The position numbers and the translations under genes were made by a program. A DNA stretch of 64,000 nucleotides, from the NCBI GenBank assembly GCA_041399155.1, contig JAWKTI010000004.1, positions 186,001 through 250,000 on the forward strand. The letters are read 5' to 3'. Positions within the stretch are counted from its first letter, which is position 1; each line of letters begins with the position of its first letter. Source of the stretch: Zavarzinella sp. (GTDB lineage: Bacteria; Planctomycetota; Planctomycetia; Gemmatales; Gemmataceae). Positions 37,163 to 44,944 of this stretch are shown piece by piece. The notes beneath the pieces were generated by a model. It was not told the origin of the DNA, did not search any database, and saw only the letters and a list, made by a program, of their open reading frames with translations.

Positions 37163-37660
37163 TCATGCCTCAGCCTCATTTAGATACCCCATCGCCATTT
37201 CTGCCATCGGCGATCCTTCCCGAGCCGCTTCCCTCCGCAGCACGACATACGCATCCTCCGAGCGGCAAAGACGCCACAGAAGTGCCGCCGCACAAAGTCG
37301 CTCGAAGTCGTCGTCGGATTCGAGGCGTGGCGACAGTTGCGGCATCAAGGCGGCGCTGGTGTCGCCCATCACGTTGGCTGTGTTGAGCGCCGTCACTCGC
37401 ACGAGCCGATCCTCGTCGGCTGAGATCAGGGCACGCACGGCAGGCAACGCACGCTTGGCGTCGGCGTAGTGTTCTTGGAGCAGTTGGAGGGCGAGCAACT
37501 TCAGATCGATGTCGTCCTGTTGAAGCGCCCAAATCACGCCGTCGATTACGAGATCGCCGAAGCCATTGAGCGCAGCGTGGGCCTCGTCCACCTGAGTCGG
37601 ATGCTGCTGGTGGGTGGCGAAGAGTCTCAGGGTGTATTTGATCTCGTCGAAGTTGGTCAT
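37163..37660 (-). CDS. HEAT-repeat-like protein
   Basis: A 165-residue protein from ATG 37660 (MTNFDEIKYTLRLF). It has successive helical pairs typical of HEAT/ARM repeats (VDEAHAALNGFGDLVIDGVIWAL, LKLLALQLLQEHY, RLVRVTALNTANVMGD). Probably a protein-protein scaffold. It is divergent from the excisionase-like gene. The longer frame to 37822 overlaps that gene and lacks a ribosome site. Confidence 0.68.
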   Translation of the reverse strand: MTNFDEIKYTLRLFATHQQHPTQVDEAHAALNGFGDLVIDGVIWALQQDDIDLKLLALQLLQEHYADAKRALPAVRALISADEDRLVRVTALNTANVMGDTSAALMPQLSPRLESDDDFERLCAAALLWRLCRSEDAYVVLRREAAREGSPMAEMAMGYLNEAEA

Positions 37661-37751
37661 CAGGGTATCTATGCTCGCCGAAAAAAAACGCATCAGATTT
37701 TGCGGCCAGCTTACTACATAAGGGCAGCAACATCTTGCGTGTGGAGGAGTC

Positions 37752-37964
37752 ATGGTCGTAACGGCAGACGAACGACGAAACGTCTTGAACCTGTTCAATG
37801 TCTCGGAAGCAGCACGTCTCATCGGAATGGACGTGTTTCGGCTTCATCGAGACATCCGGGCTGGTCGTGTGCCGTCGCCAAAGGTTCGCCTCCGAAGGCG
37901 ATTGTACTTCGGAATCGACGATCTGAGCCACCTCCGTGAGCGATACGCTGATTTTGCAGAATGA
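37752..37964 (+). CDS. Excisionase/MerR-type helix-turn-helix protein
   Basis: A 70-residue protein starting at ATG 37752 after GGAGGAGTC. The whole protein is a small winged helix (LFNVSEAARLIGMDVFRLHRDIRAGRVPSPKV, ending RLYFGIDDL), as in excisionases and phage HTH_17 proteins. In mobile elements such genes direct excision or regulate integrase. It precedes the primase-helicase gene by about 100 bases with two hairpins between. Confidence 0.8.
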   Translation: MVVTADERRNVLNLFNVSEAARLIGMDVFRLHRDIRAGRVPSPKVRLRRRLYFGIDDLSHLRERYADFAE

Positions 37965-37970
37965 CAAAAA

Positions 37971-37996
37971 CCGCCAGCGATAAGGGTCGCTGACGG
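37971..37996 (+). terminator. Hairpin after the excisionase-like gene
   Basis: CCG-CAGCGA and TCGCTG-CGG pair across TAAGGG, directly downstream of the gene stop. The following bases (CTTCTC) are only weakly T-rich, so a terminator is probable but not certain. Confidence 0.5.
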
Positions 37997-38028
37997 CTTC
38001 TCAAATCTATTCCAATTTCTGCAACGAT

Positions 38029-38047
38029 CCGACTGCCAAGCAGTCGG
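38029..38047 (+). promoter_or_regulatory. Leader hairpin before the primase gene
   Basis: CCGACTG (38029-38035) and CAGTCGG (38041-38047) pair perfectly with a 5-base loop, ending 14 bases before ATG 38062 and just before its AAAAAAGGAAC ribosome site. It could mask or present the ribosome site. Confidence 0.45.
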
Positions 38048-38061
38048 AAAAAAGGAACACA

Positions 38062-40512
38062 ATGTATGTAAGTAATCCGAAACCAATTCTCCTTGACGAA
38101 AGGACAAAATCCCAAAGAACCGAAATCCTCTGCCGACTGTACGGCATGGATTTCAACTTGATCCCGGTCAACGGCAAGAACCCTCCGTGCATCGAGTGGA
38201 AGCCGTTCCAAACTCAGCGAGTCACGCCCGAAGAACTTAAAGAATGGATGCGTGGCAAATTTCCAACCAAAGAGGGGAAAACTTTCTGGAAAGCTGAGAA
38301 CCTCAACTTCGCCTTGCTGACTGGCTTAACGCCGTGGTCGAGCAGGAATCCCGGCATCGTGGTGGTGGACACCGATGACAAAGAGGCAGAGCGACTGGTT
38401 GCCAAGAACTGCCCCGAGACTCCCATGCGGCAGATCACCGGCAGTGGCGGTGTTCATCGGGTCTACCGCAGGCCAGCCAGCGAGGAGTATCTCGGCAACC
38501 GCCAGAAGACTTGGGTTGATGGCAAGCAGTACAACGTCGATCTGCGTGCCGATGGTGGCTACATCATGTCACCCGGCTCGATCCATCCCCGTACCGGAAA
38601 GTTGTACCAAGAGGTGACACCGTGGACGCTCGAACTCCTGATGCAGTGTCCGGTGTTTGATCCAGCTTGGTTGCCATGCGAACATTCGGAGAGCAAGCCG
38701 AAGAAAGCCACAGTTTCCGTTCCAACTTCCATTGGCAACGACAGCCATGCCGATCAGATCGTCGAAATTGGACTGGCGGTCGAAGAGCGTGAGGCATTGG
38801 CTCGTCGGTATCTGGATTCCGTCCCCGGCACTCAGCAAGGCAACGGAGCAGACAATCGTTGTACAGCCCTGACGATGAAGCTGCTGTTTGGCTTTGCTCT
38901 ACCTGCTGGGAATGTCCAGTCAATACTCGCCGAGTGGGGACAACGGCATGACCAGCTTGACGACGCTGGTGGCTGGTATCCGTGGACGGAAGAAGAGATC
39001 GCCAGAAAGATCGACTGGTGCTGTCACCAAGAATACCGAGGAGAGGTCGGCGACCGGCTGAATGCGCCCCGTGAACTTGGAAAGCTGGAGGCCCGGATCG
39101 ATGAAGTCGTCGAACCCTTCGAGGTTGGGCCGACGATTGATCCCAAAGATCAACTGGAAATCGCCAGACACTTCTTTCGGGATTGTTTTGATGAGGGCAC
39201 ATTGATCCATCATCAGGCGACATGGCATGAATGGACGGGCAAACGCTACGAGGTCGTCAGTGACGATGACATCAAAGCTCGTCTCTGGAAGTGGTTGTCT
39301 CGCTGCAATTACTCCAAGAAGGGAAAGCTGCAATCGTTTCAACCAACTCGCAATGTGGTTTCCAGCGTGATGGACGCTCTAAAGGCAGTCGCCAACAAAC
39401 CGTCTTCGCTGGAAGCACCCTGTTGGTTGTCAGGCGGCCCAGAACAGATCATCGCTTTCGAGAATGGTTTGCTGGATGTGGATGGATTGCTCAAGGGAAA
39501 GCTGGAAATCCTGCCTCACACTCCTCGGTGGTTTTCTCCAAACTGCCTTCCTCACAAATTTGATGAGACAGCGAAATGTCCCCATTGGCTGGCATTTCTG
39601 AATCAAGTGTTTGACGGCGACCACGAGCGAATCTCAACTCTCCAGCAGTGGTTCGGCTACAACCTTGTATCGGACAATCGCCACCACAAAATGGCGTTAT
39701 TGCTTGGGCCACCTCGTAGTGGCAAAGGCACGACGCTGGCGGTGATGTCGGCCATGCTGGGCAGACACAACGTCGCCAACACCTCACTGGCCGCTCTTGG
39801 AGGACGGTTTGGATTAGAACCGTTGATCGGCAAAATGTCGGCCCTGATCGATGAAGGACATCTAGGGAAATACAGCGACACCTCCCTGATTTTGGAAAGA
39901 TTGAAAGCAATCTCTGGTGGTTCGGAACAAACCGTGGATCGCAAAGGCATCGCTGCGCTGGCCAACGTCTCACTCAAAGTTCGGTTCACGCTCGCCATGA
40001 ACGAGCTTCCCAGACTCACCGATGCTTCTGCCGCCATGCGATCTCGCCTGCTGGTGATCCCGTACTTCAACAGCTACGAGGGAAACGAAGACGTGGGCTT
40101 GGTGGATCGGTTATTAGCCGAGATTCCCGGTGTTACTAATTGGGCGTTGGCTGGCCTCAAGCGGTTGACGGTTAATAAGCGATTCGAGAATCCAGCAGCA
40201 GGTGAGGCGATTCTGCGAGATTTCGTCTACCTGTCTTCGCCGATGCAGGCGTTTCTGGACGAGTGTTGCGAAGTTGAGCCAGATCATTCGGTGCGGCGGA
40301 AGGAAATCCAGCTTGCTTGGCGTATCTGGTGCGAAGAAAACGGCCACGTCCCCGGCAGCATCGCCGACTTTGGCCGGAAGCTGCGGGCCGTTCTTCCGAA
40401 GATCGTGGACGAGCAAAGACGAGTGGATGGCCGACGAGATCGTTGGTACGTCGGTCTCACGCTCAATTCCGATGCCCGAAATCGTCTCAACCGCATCACC
40501 ATCGGCGTCTGA
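38062..40512 (+). CDS. Primase-polymerase / P4-type helicase
   Basis: An 816-residue replication protein. The N-terminal prim-pol domain carries VVVDTDDKEAERL near residue 100 (Asp-x-Asp), GSGGVHRVYRRP and VDLRADGGYIMSPGSIHP. A middle region has the D5-like fold. The C-terminal SF3 helicase domain has Walker A LLGPPRSGKGTT at about 546-557, SALIDEG for Walker B and later sensor motifs. Proteins like this start replication of phages, integrative elements and plasmids. Starts at ATG 38062 after AAAAAAGGAAC. The iteron region directly downstream is a likely origin. Confidence 0.93.
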   Translation: MYVSNPKPILLDERTKSQRTEILCRLYGMDFNLIPVNGKNPPCIEWKPFQTQRVTPEELKEWMRGKFPTKEGKTFWKAENLNFALLTGLTPWSSRNPGIVVVDTDDKEAERLVAKNCPETPMRQITGSGGVHRVYRRPASEEYLGNRQKTWVDGKQYNVDLRADGGYIMSPGSIHPRTGKLYQEVTPWTLELLMQCPVFDPAWLPCEHSESKPKKATVSVPTSIGNDSHADQIVEIGLAVEEREALARRYLDSVPGTQQGNGADNRCTALTMKLLFGFALPAGNVQSILAEWGQRHDQLDDAGGWYPWTEEEIARKIDWCCHQEYRGEVGDRLNAPRELGKLEARIDEVVEPFEVGPTIDPKDQLEIARHFFRDCFDEGTLIHHQATWHEWTGKRYEVVSDDDIKARLWKWLSRCNYSKKGKLQSFQPTRNVVSSVMDALKAVANKPSSLEAPCWLSGGPEQIIAFENGLLDVDGLLKGKLEILPHTPRWFSPNCLPHKFDETAKCPHWLAFLNQVFDGDHERISTLQQWFGYNLVSDNRHHKMALLLGPPRSGKGTTLAVMSAMLGRHNVANTSLAALGGRFGLEPLIGKMSALIDEGHLGKYSDTSLILERLKAISGGSEQTVDRKGIAALANVSLKVRFTLAMNELPRLTDASAAMRSRLLVIPYFNSYEGNEDVGLVDRLLAEIPGVTNWALAGLKRLTVNKRFENPAAGEAILRDFVYLSSPMQAFLDECCEVEPDHSVRRKEIQLAWRIWCEENGHVPGSIADFGRKLRAVLPKIVDEQRRVDGRRDRWYVGLTLNSDARNRLNRITIGV

Positions 40513-40521
40513 ACCGCAAAG

Positions 40522-40721
40522 TGTCACAGGTTGTCACAGGACTGTCACAGGCAAAACCAATTTGCCTGTGACACCTTAACTGTCTTGTTTGCAAGGACTT
40601 GCGTTCATGTGTCACAGGAGGAACAGGCAAATCCTTAATTCTTATGCAATTTTTGAGTTTGGAGAAATTGAAAATACTGAATGGAAACAAAACCCCTGTT
40701 TTGCCTGTGACACCTGTGACA
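40522..40721. repeat. Iteron cluster, putative replication origin
   Basis: Seven copies of TGTCACAGG: direct at 40522, 40532, 40543 and 40610; inverted (CCTGTGACA) at 40565, 40704 and 40713. A 12-bp perfect inverted repeat, GTCACAGGCAAA / TTTGCCTGTGAC, spans 40544-40572. An AT-rich stretch (about 40630-40690) lies between the two groups. The first three copies are spaced 10-11 bases, about one helical turn. Placed right after the primase-helicase gene, this is best read as an origin or regulatory initiator-binding site. Confidence 0.75.
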
Positions 40722-40818
40722 CTTGGCTTGGAGGCGTAGGGGTTGATGCCGTGGAGAAGGCAAGGGCGGTTAATAACGCACCCGTTCCCAAAGTTGTATC
40801 GCCCATTTCAACACAGAT

Positions 40819-40833
40819 GAGGCACCCCCAAGT
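40819..40833 (+). promoter_or_regulatory. GGCACCCC repeat motif, copy 2
   Basis: GAGGCACCCCCAAGT, 38 bases before the ardC start (40872) and downstream of the iterons. Confidence 0.78.
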
Positions 40834-40871
40834 TCGTCGTTCCGATTCACTCACACAACGGAGACGACGAC

Positions 40872-41786
40872 ATGGCGAAGCAAACCGCAAGCGACATCCG
40901 CACCACCATCACCGACACTATCGTCGAGAGCCTTGAGGCCGGTGGACTCCCGGCTTGGCGAAAACCGTGGGCCAACGATCCCAACGGTCTTGGGCTGGCG
41001 ACGAGTCTGTCAACGGGTCGAGCGTATTCCGGCATAAATCAACTCGTCCTTCAGTGTCTTTCAATGAAACGGGGATACCAGAGCCGATGGTTTTCCACGT
41101 TTCAGCAGATCAAACATGCTGGTGGCAGCGTGAAGAAGGGAGAAAAGGCGGTTCAGATCGTCCTGTGGAAGCCCATCAAGCGGGAACGCATGAATGAGAA
41201 AGGCGAAGAAGTCGAGGACAAGTTCCTCGTAATGCGTACCTTCAGCGTATTCAACGTCGAGCAAACCACCGGCCTCGATCAGTTCCGGGTCGGCTTTGTG
41301 GAGCCGAAGGAAAACACGTTCGAGAGTTACGAGCAGGCCGACAGGTTATTCGACGCTATCGGTGCGGACATTCGATACGGCGGCAACCGAGCGTACTACT
41401 CGCCGGGCGATGATTACATCCAGATGCCACACCGCCACCAATTCGAGTCGTCCGAAGCTTACTACGAGACTCTGGCTCACGAAGCAATTCACTGGAGCGA
41501 ACGGAGGATCGGATTCGACCGGAAGCAGGAAACTAACGCTTACGCCCTTGGAGAACTGGTCGCTGAGTTGGGGGCATGTTTTCTCATGGGCGAACTCGGA
41601 TTGCCCACGACCGAGAATCTCGACAGCCATGCTGTTTACGTCGGCCACTGGTTGAAAGGTATGCGAGGGGACACCCGTTTCATCTTCCGTGCGGCTGCCA
41701 CGGCCTCGAAAGCGGTGGATTTTCTGCTCAGCCATGTTCGCCAGCCAGAAGAGCAGCCCGTCTCCGAAACTGTGGGCACCCCCTAG
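40872..41786 (+). CDS. ardC: ArdC-type antirestriction protein
   Basis: A 304-residue protein. The N-terminal ssDNA-binding domain (SLEAGGLPAWRKPW, SLSTGRAYSGINQLVL) is followed by a zincin metallopeptidase domain with HEAIHW at residues 203-208 and a downstream Glu (GELVAELG). ArdC proteins bind incoming single-stranded DNA and protect it from restriction during transfer. ATG 40872 after AACGGAGACGACGAC. Its TAG stop is inside the next motif copy (41774-41787). Confidence 0.93.
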   Translation: MAKQTASDIRTTITDTIVESLEAGGLPAWRKPWANDPNGLGLATSLSTGRAYSGINQLVLQCLSMKRGYQSRWFSTFQQIKHAGGSVKKGEKAVQIVLWKPIKRERMNEKGEEVEDKFLVMRTFSVFNVEQTTGLDQFRVGFVEPKENTFESYEQADRLFDAIGADIRYGGNRAYYSPGDDYIQMPHRHQFESSEAYYETLAHEAIHWSERRIGFDRKQETNAYALGELVAELGACFLMGELGLPTTENLDSHAVYVGHWLKGMRGDTRFIFRAAATASKAVDFLLSHVRQPEEQPVSETVGTP

Positions 41787-41787
41787 T
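41773..41787 (+). promoter_or_regulatory. GGCACCCC repeat motif, copy 3
   Basis: TGGGCACCCCCTAGT. The ardC codons Gly-Thr-Pro-stop are made of this repeat (GGC ACC CCC TAG). The next start codon is 218 bases away, the only long spacing among the 15 copies. Confidence 0.75.
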
Positions 41788-42005
41788 CAAGCGTTCCTGA
41801 TCGGGACAGCCGAGTCGTGCCGCCCATTAGGTGATCCCATCGGCTCTCGGGCCTCGACGCTCAATCGCAGCAGCAAGCATCACTCCCACGGTCTGCGCAG
41901 CGTGAAGTGATCGCTCTGCCCCTGCGGGGTCTCGACGCATCCGTGTGGATCATCCACAGACGGCTCTCTCGGTCTATCCAATCCATTTTTTGTAACGGAG
42001 CAGCT
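41788..42005 (+). other. Long leader before the 42006 gene
   Basis: A 218-base gap with no ATG-started ORF having a ribosome site. It has inverted repeats around CCGAG...CTCGG and ends in TTTTTTGTAACGGAGCAGCT before the start. It may be a structured leader or a remnant of a lost gene. Confidence 0.4.
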
Positions 42006-42305
42006 ATGCAGCACATCCCCGCAGCAATCACCGCCGAGGAACGTGACGCCCTTCAGCCGATGCTGGCCCTCATTCGTGATCCTGACCAGCTTTCGATTCG
42101 CACGATGTCCGGCGAGTTCTTCGACTGCGCCGACCACGCACTCATGGCCTTCCAGATTTGGCGGCGGATGGGTCGCAACAACGAGGCGACGGGCGATGCT
42201 TGGCGGCGTCTGATGCAAAGCGACTGCCCCACGCCGGACGTGATGGCACTGGTTGCCGTCTATGTGTTTCGAGTCATGCCCAACAACCAACGAGGCACCC
42301 CCTAG
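42006..42305 (+). CDS. Hypothetical protein, 99 aa
   Basis: Start at ATG 42006 (MQHIPAAITAEERDAL) after AACGGAGCAGCT; the longer frame to 41907 has no ribosome site. A helical protein with QIWRRMGRNNEATGDAWRRLM; no family known. Its last codons (Arg-Gly-Thr-Pro-stop) come from the repeat motif at 42292-42306. Confidence 0.55.
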   Translation: MQHIPAAITAEERDALQPMLALIRDPDQLSIRTMSGEFFDCADHALMAFQIWRRMGRNNEATGDAWRRLMQSDCPTPDVMALVAVYVFRVMPNNQRGTP

Positions 42306-42306
42306 T
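42292..42306 (+). promoter_or_regulatory. GGCACCCC repeat motif, copy 4
   Basis: GAGGCACCCCCTAGT (consensus form). Its TAG is the stop of the 42006 gene; 36 bases on is ATG 42343. Confidence 0.8.
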
Positions 42307-42342
42307 TTGCCAGACAACTCACTACTCTCACGGAGACCTAAC

Positions 42343-42963
42343 ATGAGCAACGATCTTGGCGAACTCGATCTCGAAGATGCAGCGAAGGAAGCAGCAGGCA
42401 ACTGGCAACGATGGGACTCATTCGCATGGTTTGGTGCGAGCGACCGGGAACGCCCCGAGGATTGGTTCATTTATTACGGGCATCACCGTGACTCGGGGCT
42501 ACTCAACCAAAGCAATTCCGCACAGATCAGCAAGGCACTCAAACCTTTTATCGATGCCGACTCGGACGATCCTGACTTGATCGTAGAAGATCACACTCAC
42601 TGGGCAGTGGGGTGGATCAAGGGCTGGTCAGTGCGGGTCTATCGAGACGGCGAAATAACGGAGGCATTCAAGGTGCTGCACGGTCTGCTCGAACGGATGG
42701 CGATTTATCCCATTCTTTGCGAACACCATTACAGCGAGATGGAACTCGATGCGACGTGGGAAAACATCCCCCTCGCCGCCATCGGCATCAAGGACGATTA
42801 CGAACTGCCCGAGGATTGGGCCGAACACGTCTACCAGTGGCTCAGCGACAACCGCTGTAACGCCCTCGAAAACATGGACGATCAGGGCGGCTGGCCGGAT
42901 GTAAGCGATCTTCGAGACGCTTTCGATGCTCTTGGATACGAGCAAGTCGAAGCCGCCTGCTGA
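42343..42963 (+). CDS. Strongly acidic hypothetical protein, 206 aa
   Basis: ATG 42343 after CACGGAGACCTAAC. By my count 44 Asp/Glu against about 15 Lys/Arg, so the net charge is near -29, with many Trp. No cysteine cluster, signal peptide or membrane segment, and no recognised family. The acidity and the place next to ArdC suggest a DNA-mimic or protein-inhibitor role, but that is inference only. Confidence 0.58.
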   Translation: MSNDLGELDLEDAAKEAAGNWQRWDSFAWFGASDRERPEDWFIYYGHHRDSGLLNQSNSAQISKALKPFIDADSDDPDLIVEDHTHWAVGWIKGWSVRVYRDGEITEAFKVLHGLLERMAIYPILCEHHYSEMELDATWENIPLAAIGIKDDYELPEDWAEHVYQWLSDNRCNALENMDDQGGWPDVSDLRDAFDALGYEQVEAAC

Positions 42964-42968
42964 GAACC

Positions 42969-42983
42969 GAGGCACCCCCTAGT
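42969..42983 (+). promoter_or_regulatory. GGCACCCC repeat motif, copy 5
   Basis: GAGGCACCCCCTAGT, 5 bases after the previous stop and 34 bases before ATG 43018. Confidence 0.8.
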
Positions 42984-43017
42984 CCATCGTCAGCACAACT
43001 CAATCAGGAGAATGACG

Positions 43018-43323
43018 ATGGCTTGGGAAATCAGCATCACCACCGAAGGGTGGCAGCAAATCAGGGACAAGCTCGATGACTGGGATCGGGCGTCTCTGAT
43101 CGCTGCCATTGGCGACGACACATTTGAGCGAGTCAGCGAGAAGGGCGGTGAGCATCATGTCCAGAGTGCCGCCGACGCCGAACGCCAGCGGCTCGAAAAC
43201 CTGCCGCACAATGTTCTCGCAGATCGGGCATACGAACTAATCGAAGAGAACAACACTTGCGACAACGGCGGATTCGCCTACTGGATCGACCGTGAGGGCT
43301 ACCACAAAGTCGTGCTGGAGTAG
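43018..43323 (+). CDS. Acidic hypothetical protein, 101 aa
   Basis: ATG 43018 is preferred over 43012 because it lies 7 bases after CAGGAG. A mixed helical protein with EHHVQSAADAERQRLENL and a final beta segment GGFAYWIDREGYHKVVLE. Net negative charge; no family known. The stop TAG overlaps the next motif copy. Confidence 0.55.
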   Translation: MAWEISITTEGWQQIRDKLDDWDRASLIAAIGDDTFERVSEKGGEHHVQSAADAERQRLENLPHNVLADRAYELIEENNTCDNGGFAYWIDREGYHKVVLE

Positions 43324-43335
43324 GCACCCCTTAGT
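43321..43335 (+). promoter_or_regulatory. GGCACCCC repeat motif, copy 6
   Basis: TAGGCACCCCTTAGT, beginning with the TAG stop of the previous gene, 44 bases before ATG 43380. Confidence 0.78.
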
Positions 43336-43379
43336 TCAATGTTGAAGATGAAGGTATTTGAGTCGGAGACAAGAAACTT

Positions 43380-44315
43380 ATGAGCGAAACTGAACCAATC
43401 ATTGCCAGCCTCTCGCATGTCGTCGGCCAGCGACGAGCAGTGCGAGTGTTGAAAACGGCGCTGGATGCTTACTGGAACGAGCGATCCAAGACCGGCGAAG
43501 AAGATGCGTTCCCTCACCTGCTGGTCGTCGGCCCGAGTGGGACGGGAAAAACAACGCTAACTGAATTGATTGCCCGAGAACTCTGCACCGAGACACACAT
43601 CGAGTTGGCCCAAAACATCGGCAACATCAGCCAGATGCAGGGGCTTCTCATGATGCTTGAACCGGGGCACATCTTGCTGATCGACGAGATTCATCAACTC
43701 AATGACACGGTGCAGGTCTGCCTCTATCGGGCGTTGGAGGAACGCAAGCTGTTTCTCGGCGGCAACCGGAAGCCAGTTGAACTGCCGCCGTTCTGCTTGG
43801 CTGGAGCGACAACTCACGAATACATGCTCAACACAAGTATGCAGCAACGCTTCAAGCTGGTCATTAGGCTCAATCACTACGAGAAGGATGAGGTCGCCCA
43901 GTTGATTCGTCAGCGTGCCCAACGACTGGGTTGGCAGATCGATAGTGAGTCGGTTGCCGAACTTGCCCGCCGAAGCCGTGGCGTTCCCCGCTTGGCGGTC
44001 AGGATGCTTGAGAGTGCGAGGCGGGTCTGCTCAGCCAATGCCGACGAGATCATCGTTCCAGAACATGTTGCCGAGATGCTCGACATGGAGGGCATCGATG
44101 GTCTGGGCTTTGATTCTGTCGAGCAGCGATACCTCAGACTTCTTAAAGAACATCAAGCAGCAATGCGTCTGAACGTACTCGCCACACACTTGGGGTTGCC
44201 TCGGCAGACTGTGGAAATGTTCGAAAGCGACTTCATCCGATTGGGACTCGTCACGAAGAACGAGAAAGGCCGTAGTTTAACGCCTGCTGGCCTCGAACAT
44301 CTCAACTCAAAATGA
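43380..44315 (+). CDS. RuvB-like AAA+ ATPase
   Basis: A 311-residue AAA+ protein that follows the plan of Holliday junction helicase RuvB: N-terminal VVGQRRAVRVLKTAL, Walker A GPSGTGKTT at about 51-59, Walker B HILLIDEIHQL near 100, sensor AGATTHEYML, and a C-terminal winged helix (LNVLATHLGLPRQTVEMFESDFIRLGLV). It is shorter and more divergent than housekeeping RuvB (about 330-350 residues). No ruvA or ruvC is nearby. It probably works in element replication or recombination. Confidence 0.88.
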   Translation: MSETEPIIASLSHVVGQRRAVRVLKTALDAYWNERSKTGEEDAFPHLLVVGPSGTGKTTLTELIARELCTETHIELAQNIGNISQMQGLLMMLEPGHILLIDEIHQLNDTVQVCLYRALEERKLFLGGNRKPVELPPFCLAGATTHEYMLNTSMQQRFKLVIRLNHYEKDEVAQLIRQRAQRLGWQIDSESVAELARRSRGVPRLAVRMLESARRVCSANADEIIVPEHVAEMLDMEGIDGLGFDSVEQRYLRLLKEHQAAMRLNVLATHLGLPRQTVEMFESDFIRLGLVTKNEKGRSLTPAGLEHLNSK

Positions 44316-44366
44316 AGCAGAACTGTTTGATTCTTGACCGGAGACTTGATCGTGAATGTGAAGCCG

Positions 44367-44810
44367 ATGACCGACAACCAGCCGAAAGCCGCTATCACGG
44401 TGAGCAGAATGTGTTCGCTGCTTTCCATGTCACGAAGCCAATTTTATTGGCACGTCAAAAAGAGAACGTTCCATGCACCGCTGCGACTGTCGAACGGGCG
44501 GCCATACTTCAATGCTTCTCAGGTCGAGGACAACCTCAAGGCTCGGGAACTCGGCATCGGAGTCAACGGCGAGTACGTCCTCTTCTACGAGCGGACAGAT
44601 GAGCCATCGAAGCCTCGTGAGACCCCACAGCCGAAGAGCGATCACACCGAATTGCTGCACGGCCTGCAATCGCTCGGTTTGACCAGCGTAACGGCCAAGC
44701 AAGTGGCCGAAGCGGTCGATCAGTGCTACCCGAAAGGCACCCTCACTGAAGATGAAAACGACATTCTTCGCACAGTCTTCCGACACTTGAAGCGTGCGGG
44801 AATTGGTTGA
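44367..44810 (+). CDS. HTH (MerR/excisionase-like) protein
   Basis: A 147-residue protein from ATG 44367 (MTDNQPKAAITVSRMC). The N-terminal part (SLLSMSRSQFYWHVKKRTFHAPLRLSNGRPYFNASQVEDNL) is a small helix-turn-helix with a wing, as in HTH_17 excisionase-like domains; the C-terminal part is helical. It may be a recombination directionality factor for the tyrosine recombinase 130 bases downstream. The ribosome site is weak. Confidence 0.6.
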   Translation: MTDNQPKAAITVSRMCSLLSMSRSQFYWHVKKRTFHAPLRLSNGRPYFNASQVEDNLKARELGIGVNGEYVLFYERTDEPSKPRETPQPKSDHTELLHGLQSLGLTSVTAKQVAEAVDQCYPKGTLTEDENDILRTVFRHLKRAGIG

Positions 44811-44944
44811 TTTGTCGTCGAAATCTGGTCGGTGTTTCCACGAAGTCTGTTTGAAACGCCGTCGAAGTGCGTTCGGTCGCCGTTGAAGTCCGTGCGACCA
44901 GTGTTCGGATTGTGTGTGAAGTTGTTACGAAAGGAGCAAGAAGA

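Noticed and set aside
37176..37967. A 263-codon minus-strand frame
   Set aside because: It covers the HEAT-repeat gene in another frame and the excisionase-like gene antisense; composition is typical of a shadow.
44736..44747. GGCACCCTCACT inside the 44367 gene
   Set aside because: It lies in coding sequence (Lys-Gly-Thr-Leu-Thr) and is not near a gene start.
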